Notes under the pieces: model-generated
Seen by the model: the letters and a program-made list of their open reading frames with translations, nothing else
Told to the model about the DNA's origin: nothing
Databases searched by the model: none
From: Lagierella sp.
Lineage (GTDB): Bacteria; Bacillota; Clostridia; Tissierellales; Peptoniphilaceae
Reading direction: 5' to 3'
Length of the DNA: 64,000 bases
Assembly (NCBI RefSeq): GCF_029983815.1
Contig: NZ_JASBYU010000003.1
Location: 62,001 to 126,000 of the forward strand
In this document: positions 8,048-16,500 of the stretch, piece after piece
Numbering within the stretch: position 1 is the first letter of the stretch
How the letters are laid out: each line of letters opens with the position of its first letter
Translations under genes and position numbers: made by a program

Positions 8048-10060
8048 CTACTCACTTCCTTCTATTTCAATCTCATAGTCCTCAGGCAGTCCATAATATT
8101 CCTTTACACTAGTCAACGCTCCTTTTGCCTTAAGTAAGATTTCTTCAAATTCTTCTTCTGAATCTGAAAGGTTTACAATCGCTCCGCCAACTCCCAAGGT
8201 TGTCCTATCTTTTTCTATTACCGCTGTTCTAATTACGATATTAAAATCCATGGTTTTGTTATTTGAAATATATCCTATGGCTCCAGAGTACACTCCTCTT
8301 GGACAGGTCTCAAGTTCATCTATTAATTCTAAGGTTCTCTTCTTTGGTGCTCCAGTCATGGAACCTCCTGGAAATACTCCTTTTAAAACGTCTACTACAT
8401 CATATTCTTCATCAAGCGTTCCACAAACCGTTGTAACCAATTGGTGAAGTGTTGAATAGGTCTCTACTTCCATGAGTTTAGGGACATTTACTGTTCCAAT
8501 TTTAGAAATTTTACCTAAGTCATTTCTTAATAGATCAACTATCATCAGGTTTTCCGACTTTGTTTTTATTTCTTCTTTTAATTCTCTTATTAATTTTTCA
8601 TCTTCTTCTTTATTTTCCCCTCTTTTAATAGTTCCTTTTATAGGTTTTGATTCTATAATGCCCTGTCGGTTGAGCTTAATAAATCTTTCCATTGAAGAGC
8701 AGGCTATGGAAATTTCATCAAAGTTTAAAAGGGCAGAGTAAGGTGCAGGGCTAATCCTTCGCAGTATCTCATAATATTTAATAGGGTCAAGTCTATCATG
8801 GATATCAATTCTATTGGTAAGACAAATCTCGTAGGATTCTCCCTGTGTGATTAATTCTTTGCATTTTTCAATATTTTTGATATAGGTATTTCTATCTTGA
8901 AGAAGGGAGATTGTCGGTAATTCGTTTTTTGTAGTAATGTCTGTTTGAAGGTTATTTTCTTCAAAAATCAATTCTTTTGCCTTGTCTTGAAAATCTTCAT
9001 CGTCTTTGTAACTTAGGACATAAACTTCATTTTCAAGATGGTCTACTATTATCGCCCTGTCAATATATTTAAAGTAGGCATCGGAATAATTATATTCCTT
9101 TTTATTATCAACCAGTATATCCTTCTTCAATTCGTATCCTAAGTATCCAATATATCCTAATTGAAAGTTGCAGGGAATTTCATCAACAAAGTCCCATTCA
9201 TATAAATTGTTATCAAAGTAATCAAAAATGTCTCCTCTATATACTTCCTTTTGATTTTTATACTCAACCGTTACTTCTTGACTACCAACATGGTATTTTA
9301 TTGTTTTACATCTTTTACCATCCGTTAGACCAAAGATGGAAAACCTAGATAAATCCTCATTAACCATGGAACTATCTAACCATAATGTGTTTTTATCATA
9401 GCTTAAAAGGTTATGATATAAGTCTAGTGTTTCTTTATTGAATTTATATTTTCTAAAATCCAAAGGATTTTTTGAATTGTAGAACTCTTTGGATAATCTA
9501 AAGAAATTTTCAATTAATTCTTTTCCAAATTCAGTGCAAATTGACTCAGGGTGAAACTGAACTCCATAAATGGGTTTTGTCTTATGGGAAATACCCATAA
9601 TTATCCCATCAGCCGTTTTTGCATCAATATTAATATCTTCCAAATCCATTTCTTTACATACTAAAGAATGATATCTTGTGACATTAAACCCTTGTTTCAA
9701 GCCTTTAAATAAAGCATTGTCATTATGAAACACTTTACTTAACTGGCCATGTACCGGTTCTGGTGCAAGCTCAATCTCTCCACCATATAAATAGTAAATA
9801 CCTTGTTGACCTAAACAAACCCCTAGAATAGGCTTGTCAAGTTTTGTTATTATATCTTCGCAAACACCAAAATCTTCTTTACGCTCTGGCCTACCTGGTC
9901 CTGGGGAAATTAACACATTGTCAAATTTAAGATTTAAAATTTCATCAAAATTCATCTCGTCATTTTTGATTACAATTGGTTTTTCTCCCGAAACTTCCGC
10001 AACCAGTTGGTAAAGGTTAAAAGTATAAGAATCATAATTATCTATAATTAATGTCTTCAT
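8048..10060 (-). CDS. pabAB: Fused aminodeoxychorismate synthase PabA-PabB
   Basis: 670 residues. The N-terminal 190 residues are a class I glutamine amidotransferase: nucleophile cysteine in LGVCLGQQG (about residue 80) and the His-Glu pair in VQFHPES. The remainder is a chorismate-binding domain. The decisive motif is P-I-K-G-T at 473-477: PabB has lysine here (K475), TrpE has alanine (PIAGT). With GAPKKRTLELIDELE and the LRNDLGK block this points to 4-amino-4-deoxychorismate for folate, not anthranilate. Monofunctional versions are more common; fusions occur in several lineages. No pabC lyase or other folate gene follows. The ATG has AAGGAGAG just before it. Confidence 0.93.
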   Translation of the reverse strand: MKTLIIDNYDSYTFNLYQLVAEVSGEKPIVIKNDEMNFDEILNLKFDNVLISPGPGRPERKEDFGVCEDIITKLDKPILGVCLGQQGIYYLYGGEIELAPEPVHGQLSKVFHNDNALFKGLKQGFNVTRYHSLVCKEMDLEDINIDAKTADGIIMGISHKTKPIYGVQFHPESICTEFGKELIENFFRLSKEFYNSKNPLDFRKYKFNKETLDLYHNLLSYDKNTLWLDSSMVNEDLSRFSIFGLTDGKRCKTIKYHVGSQEVTVEYKNQKEVYRGDIFDYFDNNLYEWDFVDEIPCNFQLGYIGYLGYELKKDILVDNKKEYNYSDAYFKYIDRAIIVDHLENEVYVLSYKDDEDFQDKAKELIFEENNLQTDITTKNELPTISLLQDRNTYIKNIEKCKELITQGESYEICLTNRIDIHDRLDPIKYYEILRRISPAPYSALLNFDEISIACSSMERFIKLNRQGIIESKPIKGTIKRGENKEEDEKLIRELKEEIKTKSENLMIVDLLRNDLGKISKIGTVNVPKLMEVETYSTLHQLVTTVCGTLDEEYDVVDVLKGVFPGGSMTGAPKKRTLELIDELETCPRGVYSGAIGYISNNKTMDFNIVIRTAVIEKDRTTLGVGGAIVNLSDSEEEFEEILLKAKGALTSVKEYYGLPEDYEIEIEGSE

Positions 10061-10317
10061 TTTCTCTCCTTGATATTAAAATAGCGTTAATAAAATAAAC
10101 CTTGATTTAAAAAAATCATTCCAACCCTATGATACCATATGCTAGGATTGAAATGACTAGTTAGATTACTATGAATTTGATGTTTAGTGAAATCGTGAGT
10201 ATAGCTAAGGTTTTAATTTTGGTGTTTTTGGAGTTGGTATAATATCTTGTTTTAAAACCCCCGCGTCTGCGGGAATTATTCAATAACTTCAAACACTTTT
10301 TCACATTTTATTTCTTT
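10061..10317. other. Intergenic stretch upstream of pabAB with one GC-rich hairpin
   Basis: No gene is seen here. The one feature is CCCGC-GTCT-GCGGG at 10260-10273, notable in such AT-rich DNA. On the minus strand it is followed by GGTTTT, so it may be a weak terminator for the small genes at 10.3-10.9 kb. The pabAB promoter must lie here but I see no convincing -35/-10 pair. Confidence 0.5.
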
Positions 10318-10431
10318 TTATTTTCCTATAGCTCTTTGCCTTTGCACCGTACTTTTCATATACTCTCGATAGGTGTTGGCAAGTACTACTACCAACTGTT
10401 CTAGGAGAGTTTTAACCCTCTTTCTTGTTAA
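10318..10431 (-). pseudogene. Short open stretch with coding-like composition, no clear start
   Basis: On the minus strand, a frame just after the stop of the 42-residue gene reads for about 37 codons and ends at TAA (10318-10320). The translation looks protein-like, including LLEQLVVVLANTYREYMKS and QRQRAIGK. No ATG or GTG opens it; the only legal start is a TTG at 10395 without a convincing ribosome binding site. It may be the remnant of a small mobile-element gene, a frameshifted extension of its neighbour, or chance. Function unknown. Confidence 0.3.
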
Positions 10432-10556
10432 TTATCATTTTCCTTCATAATCTTTTCAATTTTTTCTACCGCTTCTTCCTTACTTTGAGATGATTCTATA
10501 ATTTCTACTATCATCTTTAAAACCTTTTTAAATTGTTCATTTGTCATACCTTCCAT
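10428..10556 (-). CDS. 42-residue hypothetical protein downstream of the CRISPR array
   Basis: A very short gene: ATG at 10556, TAA at 10428-10430. It has a strong GGAG ribosome binding site seven bases upstream and its own promoter at 10608-10635, which is good evidence that it is real. The product starts MEGMTNEQFKKVLKMI, is almost all predicted amphipathic helix and is acidic/lysine-rich (EEAVEKIEKIMKEN). I do not recognise a function; small helical proteins of this type are common in phages and integrative elements. It is the second small gene between the array trailer and pabAB. Confidence 0.6.
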   Translation of the reverse strand: MEGMTNEQFKKVLKMIVEIIESSQSKEEAVEKIEKIMKENDN

Positions 10557-10607
10557 TTTTTGTCTCCTTTTTCTTTTCTTTCACGTCAATTCCTTGATTG
10601 TAACTAG

Positions 10608-10635
10608 ATTATGTCATATTTCAAGATGTTGTCAA
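10608..10635 (-). promoter_or_regulatory. Promoter of the 42-residue gene
   Basis: On the minus strand a consensus TTGACA (10630-10635) is followed after 16 bases by CATAAT (10608-10613), five of six matches to the -10. Expected transcript start is near 10601, about 45 bases before the ATG. Confidence 0.6.
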
Positions 10636-10685
10636 GTCTTTTTGTGCTTTTGTTTTTAATTTTTTATTCGTATTATTTTCAACGT

Positions 10686-10901
10686 TTAATCATTGTTTTC
10701 AGTTTTCTTGTTAAAGTTTGGGTTTTCTTTTTTGAAAATTTCTTCAAGTTCTTTTATGTCGTCCATATTTTTAGCGTGATATCGTGCAAATGATCGTGCC
10801 GAACTCCTTGAATTTACATATTTATTTCGTGCCTTGTTTTTCTCCCTCCATCTTTGACTTGCTTCCCTTTGGTACTTTGGTGTTTTAAATTCATTTTCCA
10901 A
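10686..10901 (-). CDS. 71-residue basic hypothetical protein abutting the CRISPR trailer
   Basis: The product is very basic (YQREASQRWREKNKARNKYV, then RSSARSFARYHAKN) with an acidic C-terminal third. It may bind nucleic acid. The start is a TTG at 10901, seven bases after AAAGGAG. That ribosome binding site lies inside the decayed last repeat of the CRISPR array (10904-10939), so this gene begins where the array ends and is read in the same direction; pre-crRNA read-through could translate it. I recall similar short RWREKN..N-x-RS proteins in mobile elements but cannot name a family. An accessory CRISPR, anti-CRISPR or mobile-element role is speculation. Confidence 0.65.
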   Translation of the reverse strand: MENEFKTPKYQREASQRWREKNKARNKYVNSRSSARSFARYHAKNMDDIKELEEIFKKENPNFNKKTENND

Positions 10902-10903
10902 TT

Positions 10904-11665
10904 TATCGCTCCTTTAATAAAATTACATCATTCTCAAACCTTTTTCATGAATAGGCAGTACGTTCCTATGTCTTACTCCCATATAAAATTACATCATTCT
11001 CAAACAGCCCTGATTATCGCACCAAACAACTCCATGTCTTACTCCCATATAAAATTACATCATTCTCAAACATCTATCCAGTCGTCTACCTCAGCCATCA
11101 AGTCTTACTCCCATATAAAATTACATCATTCTCAAACTTATTATTTGTATCTTGTTTGGTGGATGTTGTCTTACTCCCATATAAAATTACATCATTCTCA
11201 AACCAACTTAAAAAATTACATTTCACCCACTTCGTCTTACTCCCATATAAAATTACATCATTCTCAAACCTTTTATCCTTCCTATAATCTACAACCCCAG
11301 TCTTACTCCCATATAAAATTACATCATTCTCAAACGCTTAATCTGAGGTCTTTTTTTTATCTTTTGTCTTACTCCCATATAAAATTACATCATTCTCAAA
11401 CATCCGTTGATTATTTCCTTTTCTATCGTATGTCTTACTCCCATATAAAATTACATCATTCTCAAACTAAGGTAAGTGAGTTATTGAAGTTGATGGAGTC
11501 TTACTCCCATATAAAATTACATCATTCTCAAACAAGGTGCTGCAAATAGTGACGTGGCAAGGCGTCTTACTCCCATATAAAATTACATCATTCTCAAACA
11601 GTCTGATAGTGGGAAGATAAGACAAGTTTGTCTTACTCCCATATAAAATTACATCATTCTCAAAC
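10904..11665 (-). CRISPR. Type II-A CRISPR array, 12 repeats (11 intact, 1 decayed), 11 spacers
   Basis: Repeats are 36 bp and spacers are all exactly 30 bp, giving a strict 66-bp period. Repeat starts on the plus strand: 10904 (decayed), 10970, 11036, 11102, 11168, 11234, 11300, 11366, 11432, 11498, 11564, 11630. In crRNA sense (minus strand) the repeat begins GTTTGAGAATGATGTAATTT and ends GGGAGTAAGAC. The leader is on the 11665 side, so the newest spacer is 11600-11629. Intact repeats appear identical. The oldest repeat keeps only its crRNA-5' 23 bases. Transcription runs the same way as cas9-cas1-cas2-csn2. Confidence 0.99.
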
Positions 11666-11726
11666 CTCAAATTTAAAATATTGTCAAATTTTGAAGTTAT
11701 CAAGATATGTAATTCACTTTATTATA
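11666..11726 (-). promoter_or_regulatory. CRISPR leader: leader-anchoring sequence and extended -10 promoter
   Basis: Immediately before the first repeat, the minus strand reads ATTTGAG (11666-11672). This is exactly the leader-anchoring sequence described for type II-A adaptation in streptococci, which directs insertion to the first repeat. A TGTTATAAT extended -10 box (TATAAT at 11721-11726) overlaps the csn2 stop codon and would start transcription near 11714, about 50 bases before the first repeat. The -35 is poor (TGATGA at 17-base spacing), as allowed for extended -10 promoters. Confidence 0.75.
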
Positions 11727-12384
11727 ACACCCTACATAAGTCTTCATCAAATAAAACAACATTTCTTCCATTAATTACATTAAAATTAGTATGCCTTCTT
11801 TCAATATTTAGAAAAATGATTTTTTTTATTTTCAGATGGTTAATTAATTTTTTAATTTCTTCGCTACTTAAAAACAGCTCTGCATTCTTAGTGACAATAA
11901 TATCTAAATCTTTTAATTCTATCATAATATCAATATAATTTATTAGTTTTTCTAATTCAGTATCAAAACAATCGCAAATTTTCCAATTAATTGATTTTAA
12001 AAATTCTCTATTTTTAATTTCAGAAGATAATTCTATATCTACATCTAATTGCAAAATTATTTCACTGAAATAGTTAAGGATCTCATTTTTAATATTAACT
12101 GTTTTATAATCATTAAATTCATCATCCATTATTTTCGAGATTCTATTGTTTATTAAGTTTATGATTTTCCTATCTCCAAAATCCATGTTGTATATATCTG
12201 ATATGAATTCAATCTTTTTGATTGGGATGATTTCCTCTTTTTCATAAAACTCTATTAAAAAATCTTCTAAATAACAAGAGTTGATTATTTTTCTATATTC
12301 ATTTAAATTTTCAATTATTAATGTTACCATTTCTCCTCTATGAACTACTAGCTGTTCATTTAATAGATAATTAGAAATGTTCAT
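11722..12384 (-). CDS. csn2: CRISPR-associated protein Csn2 (type II-A)
   Basis: 220 residues, the length of the short Csn2 form. Csn2 proteins form tetrameric rings around DNA ends and are needed for spacer acquisition in type II-A. Sequence is weakly conserved, so the call leans on position: last of four genes, between cas2 and the array, with ATGA overlap to cas2. Family-like features are the N-terminal strand region with VHRGEMVTLIIEN, the alpha/beta core and the final NVINGRNVVLFDEDL segment. No other adaptation accessory (cas4) is present. Confidence 0.9.
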   Translation of the reverse strand: MNISNYLLNEQLVVHRGEMVTLIIENLNEYRKIINSCYLEDFLIEFYEKEEIIPIKKIEFISDIYNMDFGDRKIINLINNRISKIMDDEFNDYKTVNIKNEILNYFSEIILQLDVDIELSSEIKNREFLKSINWKICDCFDTELEKLINYIDIMIELKDLDIIVTKNAELFLSSEEIKKLINHLKIKKIIFLNIERRHTNFNVINGRNVVLFDEDLCRVL

Positions 12385-12701
12385 AAAACTATCACTCTTT
12401 CATCACTATCAACAATATCGGATTTCGAAGATCCAACTATACATTCAATACTTGAAAATTGTTTTTCAGTAATAGACAAAATTTGTACCAAACCATATAA
12501 AGGTCTATTTTTCTTAATTCTTGAGATTAAGTTTTTTTCTACAGTCTGGTTAAGTGCCAACTTAGAATATATTGACTCTTGCAGCATAATAAACCCATCT
12601 TTAATAAGAAAACGTCTAAATTTCCTATACTCTTTCTTATGTTCCAAAGTTTTTACAGGTAAATCAAACATAACTATTATCCTCATAAATCTATAACTCA
12701 C
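12381..12701 (-). CDS. cas2: CRISPR-associated endonuclease Cas2
   Basis: 106 residues, ferredoxin-like. The family signature is R-I-I-V-M-F-D-L-P-V with the conserved aspartate near residue 13. KFRRFLIKDGFIMLQESIYSK follows as the second strand/helix pair. It forms the Cas1-Cas2 integrase complex. Start is GTG in a GTGA overlap with the cas1 stop; an internal ATG five codons later is an alternative. Its stop overlaps the csn2 start by four bases, so the four cas genes are translationally coupled. Confidence 0.96.
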   Translation of the reverse strand: MSYRFMRIIVMFDLPVKTLEHKKEYRKFRRFLIKDGFIMLQESIYSKLALNQTVEKNLISRIKKNRPLYGLVQILSITEKQFSSIECIVGSSKSDIVDSDERVIVL

Positions 12702-13564
12702 AGCTCACACTTCACCATATACTCTAAATTTCCTGATTCAATTGCTTGAAAAACTCCTTTACAATATATACTAATAGCATTTCGTAATTCATATGTTCTA
12801 TTACCAATTTTAATCGGGCTCATAAATACATCCATTAACTTTAATTTCTCCTCTCTCCCAAATGTCCCTATATTTATATTTATTACTATTTTGTCAATTA
12901 TTGGTCTGAATGGTTCCATCAAATCACTAGACAAATTATAAAAATTAAATTGATTATCATGAAAGATTCCAAGCTCTGTTAAATAACCATTAAGACAGAT
13001 TTCTCTATTAAAACTCGATAATATTAAAGAATATCCATAATTTAATGCAGAATTTATTCCATTGTCTAAATTTCTAGTAAAGTCTTTTCCGAATAAAGCA
13101 TTAAAATAAACTTTTGCAGCATGACCTTCTCTGTTAGTAGAATCACCTTTTTTTAAATCTAGTAAATAACCTTCTAAAAGCATATATTCTTCCTTTCCAT
13201 ATTCACATAATAATTCTTTCTGATTTTTAATTTTTTGCCTAATAATTTCTGTCCACACTTTTAATTTGTTTTCTTTCTTCCAGTTAATCTGATTTTTTAG
13301 CATAAGAGGCGAATTATATTTTCCGTAATAACTTGTTACTTCACAGAAGGGGCTATAAGTTTCATCACAAAAAATCACTTTCACTTTATTTTTTGATAGT
13401 TCCTGAATAAGTGCTGTGGTGATAGAGACTTGCAAACTCTCTATCACCAAAATATCTATTTCACTAATATGAATTTTTGTTGTAGTATCTTTTCTAACTA
13501 CCAGATAATTCATTTTTAAATCCAATTTAGCTCTTCCTGTAATAATTATTTGTCTCCATCCCAT
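12698..13564 (-). CDS. cas1: CRISPR-associated integrase Cas1 (type II)
   Basis: 288 residues. The C-terminal helical domain carries the metal ligands: glutamate in TNREGHAAKVYF (near residue 147), histidine in LGIFHDNQFNFYN (near 206) and the acidic residue in SSDLMEPFRPIID (near 220). The N-terminal beta domain begins GWRQIIITGRAKL, typical of type II Cas1. It integrates new spacers at the leader end of the array. It overlaps the end of cas9 by 19 bases, showing a tight operon. Confidence 0.97.
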   Translation of the reverse strand: MGWRQIIITGRAKLDLKMNYLVVRKDTTTKIHISEIDILVIESLQVSITTALIQELSKNKVKVIFCDETYSPFCEVTSYYGKYNSPLMLKNQINWKKENKLKVWTEIIRQKIKNQKELLCEYGKEEYMLLEGYLLDLKKGDSTNREGHAAKVYFNALFGKDFTRNLDNGINSALNYGYSLILSSFNREICLNGYLTELGIFHDNQFNFYNLSSDLMEPFRPIIDKIVININIGTFGREEKLKLMDVFMSPIKIGNRTYELRNAISIYCKGVFQAIESGNLEYMVKCEL

Positions 13565-16500
13565 ATTTTCAACAAATCCCTTTCTTGTTCAAAAAAACCT
13601 GCAGGTGACGTATCAATAAGTTTGAACTCATTATATTTCCCTATATTTTTACTAATACTAGTCTTCCCAGAATTCGTACTCCCACCAATTAAGTTTAAAT
13701 TAGCTTCACAAATTACTGATTTCGTAAGCTTTAGAGATTCCTCTAATACTAATAGCATGTCTAAATTTTCTAAGGAACTATTAATAAAATCATACTCTAA
13801 AATCGCTGATGGAATGGTCTTTCTATTATTAAATGGTTTTTTATTTAATTTGTTTTTGACTATTTCCAGTGCCCTAACAATTTTTTCTCTATCTTCTGGT
13901 ATAGTAATATCTTTGTTATATGATTCAGATTTAAATTTTAAACCTAAAAGATACTTATATAGTTCTTTTTCTTTTAAACTCCAAAAAGGTTCAACCGCCG
14001 GCTGTATTGAAATTTTATTTCCAGTTTTTCCGTTTATTGTATATTTAAATCCATCTACAATTATCTGACTTTTTATTAAAATCTTAGGTATTAAAATCTC
14101 AACTTCTTCTAAACCTAGATAAGTTGTGAGAAAGTCAAGTACTACTTTTTCACCCTTTTGATAAATTTGTGGAACCAAATATTTTGGTATTCCTTCTAAA
14201 GATAAGTTATCTTTTTTCCTGATTTTAGAACTGACCAAAGCAAAGTATGCTATACCAATTTTAGTATATCCACCATATCTTTTTAGATTAGCTAATCTTG
14301 AATCTTCTTTTAATGGCAAATTTAAAGTACTTTCTTTTATCTCTTCCTTTGATATTGGTTGTTCATTAAAAAGTTGCCCCTTCGAAATATAGTTTTCAAC
14401 GGTTTTTAATACGGAATTCTTTTCTAATGTAAAAAGTACTTTTTGTATATCTCTTTTGTTATCCCATACAACATTTCCGTTTATATCTATAACCGTATTA
14501 TCAAAAATTCTATTTAATGAATAAGAGCCTCTATTATTTTTTACATAATTTAAAGGGTTGTTAGTAAATTTTGTATTATAAACATTCCCAACTACTACAT
14601 TAAGAAATGCATCATGTGCATGATGTAAATTATCTAAATCTCTAACTTTTAAACAATTAAAATTATGTCTAAATTCAGATATCAGTCCTGCCTTTACATA
14701 AACCAGTTTAGATTGTGGATTCAAGTCTTTTAACAGCTCTCCTGTTATCTTAGTAGTTTGTCTTGTCTCTACTAATTGTCTGTTAATAAATCCTGCTAAC
14801 TCTTCATCAGTTAAAGGACTATTACGGATTAGTCTATTAAATTTTTCTTCTGTAATTAATCCTTTTGCTAATAAAAATTCCCACATCTTCTTAATTGAAG
14901 GATTATTTCTAATATCGTGTGCTATCGGATATTTATTTCCTTTTCTTTTGTTTAATATTCGTTTAACTAATACTTTATTGTTAAGAACTGAATCATCCTT
15001 TTTTATTGAACGTGGAATGATATGATCTACATCATAGAGATTGCTATCCATTATTTTATTAAGATCTATAGTTTCACCTGAATACATACATTTGCAGTTC
15101 TGAGTATAATAAAGAAACAACCTTTCTTTTCTAAACTCTATTTCGTCTCTATTTTTAATCTCCTGTAATATATCTTTGTTTAATGACGAGTATAATTTGA
15201 CCAAATTTGATTTTCTTGATTCTTTCCTTTCTGGTTTATCTTCTTTACCTCTTGACATTTCTATAAAAATTTTCTTAGGTTCCGATCCAAAAACCTTTTT
15301 AATCTCCTCGACAATAATTAAAGTTTGCCAGACCATTTTTTTAACAGATGGTGATAGTCTTAATTTTTCTAAAATTCCATATGAAAAATCACCTTTAAAG
15401 AATTTACCATTATACTCTTTTATCTCATTTAAGAAAGTATATCTCCTACTTAATAATTGCATTAGGTTATCATTTTTATTCAATAGAAAACCAATAATTG
15501 AGTTGATTTCTCCTGTTTCGTTATCAACACCTTTTAGCAGTTTTAAAAAATCATTTGAAAAACGACCCCATCCTTCATATTTAAGACTTTCTATCATTTT
15601 CTTCTTTTCATTCTCTATATAAGGAAACAATTTATTTATCTTCTTTCGTATTATTTTCTTGTTGCCTGAATGGATGGTAATATATTCGATAAGGTTCTCA
15701 ACTTTTAACTCATCGAATTCATCTCCAAGAATTCTCTTAAAATCTACGTATGAACTCATGTTTTCTTTCAACTCATTATCTATACCAGAAATTAAGACAT
15801 CAGAATCAGCATAATTTCTGCTAACTAAAAAAGTTTTCAGTTTGTTCAAAGACACTTTTTTATTTTTAGCATATAATTCTTCTATTATCTCTAGTTTTAA
15901 ATCTCTATCTAACTTTGTTCCATTTATTTTCAAATTGTTTAGTTCATTTAACACTAAGTATTTTGAATAAAGTAGTGAATGTTTGGCTAAAACATCTTTA
16001 TCTATTAGATAAGTACATTTATTAGTCATCGAACGAATAAATTCTTTTTCAGACTCATCTAAGTCTACAATGTCTTCGAAATTCCAAGGCGTAATTTGTT
16101 CAGTTGTATTCTTTTTTAATACTATCCAAGAATTTCCACCATTTTTAATATTATGATACGGATTTAACGGACCAACATAATATGGGATTCTAAATTTAAA
16201 TAATTTTTGAATTTTCTCTTTTTTTGACAAACCTTTTGTTTCTTTCTCAAAACCAGGATAATCTCTAATAAGAGAATTAAGTATTTTATTTAATTCAATT
16301 TCATGTATTTGATATGGAATTACACTATTCAAATTTGACACTTGCTTTAGCATAAATTCTTCTTTTTCAATGTCGTTTTTTATTTCTTGAAATAGTTCAT
16401 CGCTTTTATCACATATCTCATCAAGCATTTTTAGAACAAATTTGTAAAAGTCTTCACGAGAGCACTTAGGTTTTATTTTTCCTTTGGTAACAACTTTAGT

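Noticed and set aside
8048..10060. Anthranilate synthase (TrpEG fusion) for the chorismate-binding protein
   Set aside because: The P-I-K-G-T motif with lysine marks PabB; TrpE has P-I-A-G-T. No trp genes are adjacent.
10854..11703. Long open frames on both strands over 10.85-11.7 kb
   Set aside because: They arise because the 66-bp repeat-spacer period is a multiple of three and the repeat has no stop in those frames; the translations repeat the same peptide every 22 residues. This is the CRISPR array, not a protein.
13546..13720. A P-loop-like G-G-S-T-N-S-G-K-T-S near the Cas9 C-terminus
   Set aside because: It falls in the PAM-interacting domain, where other Cas9s have a similar glycine-rich turn followed by the FKLI..SP.G ending; no ATPase fold accompanies it.
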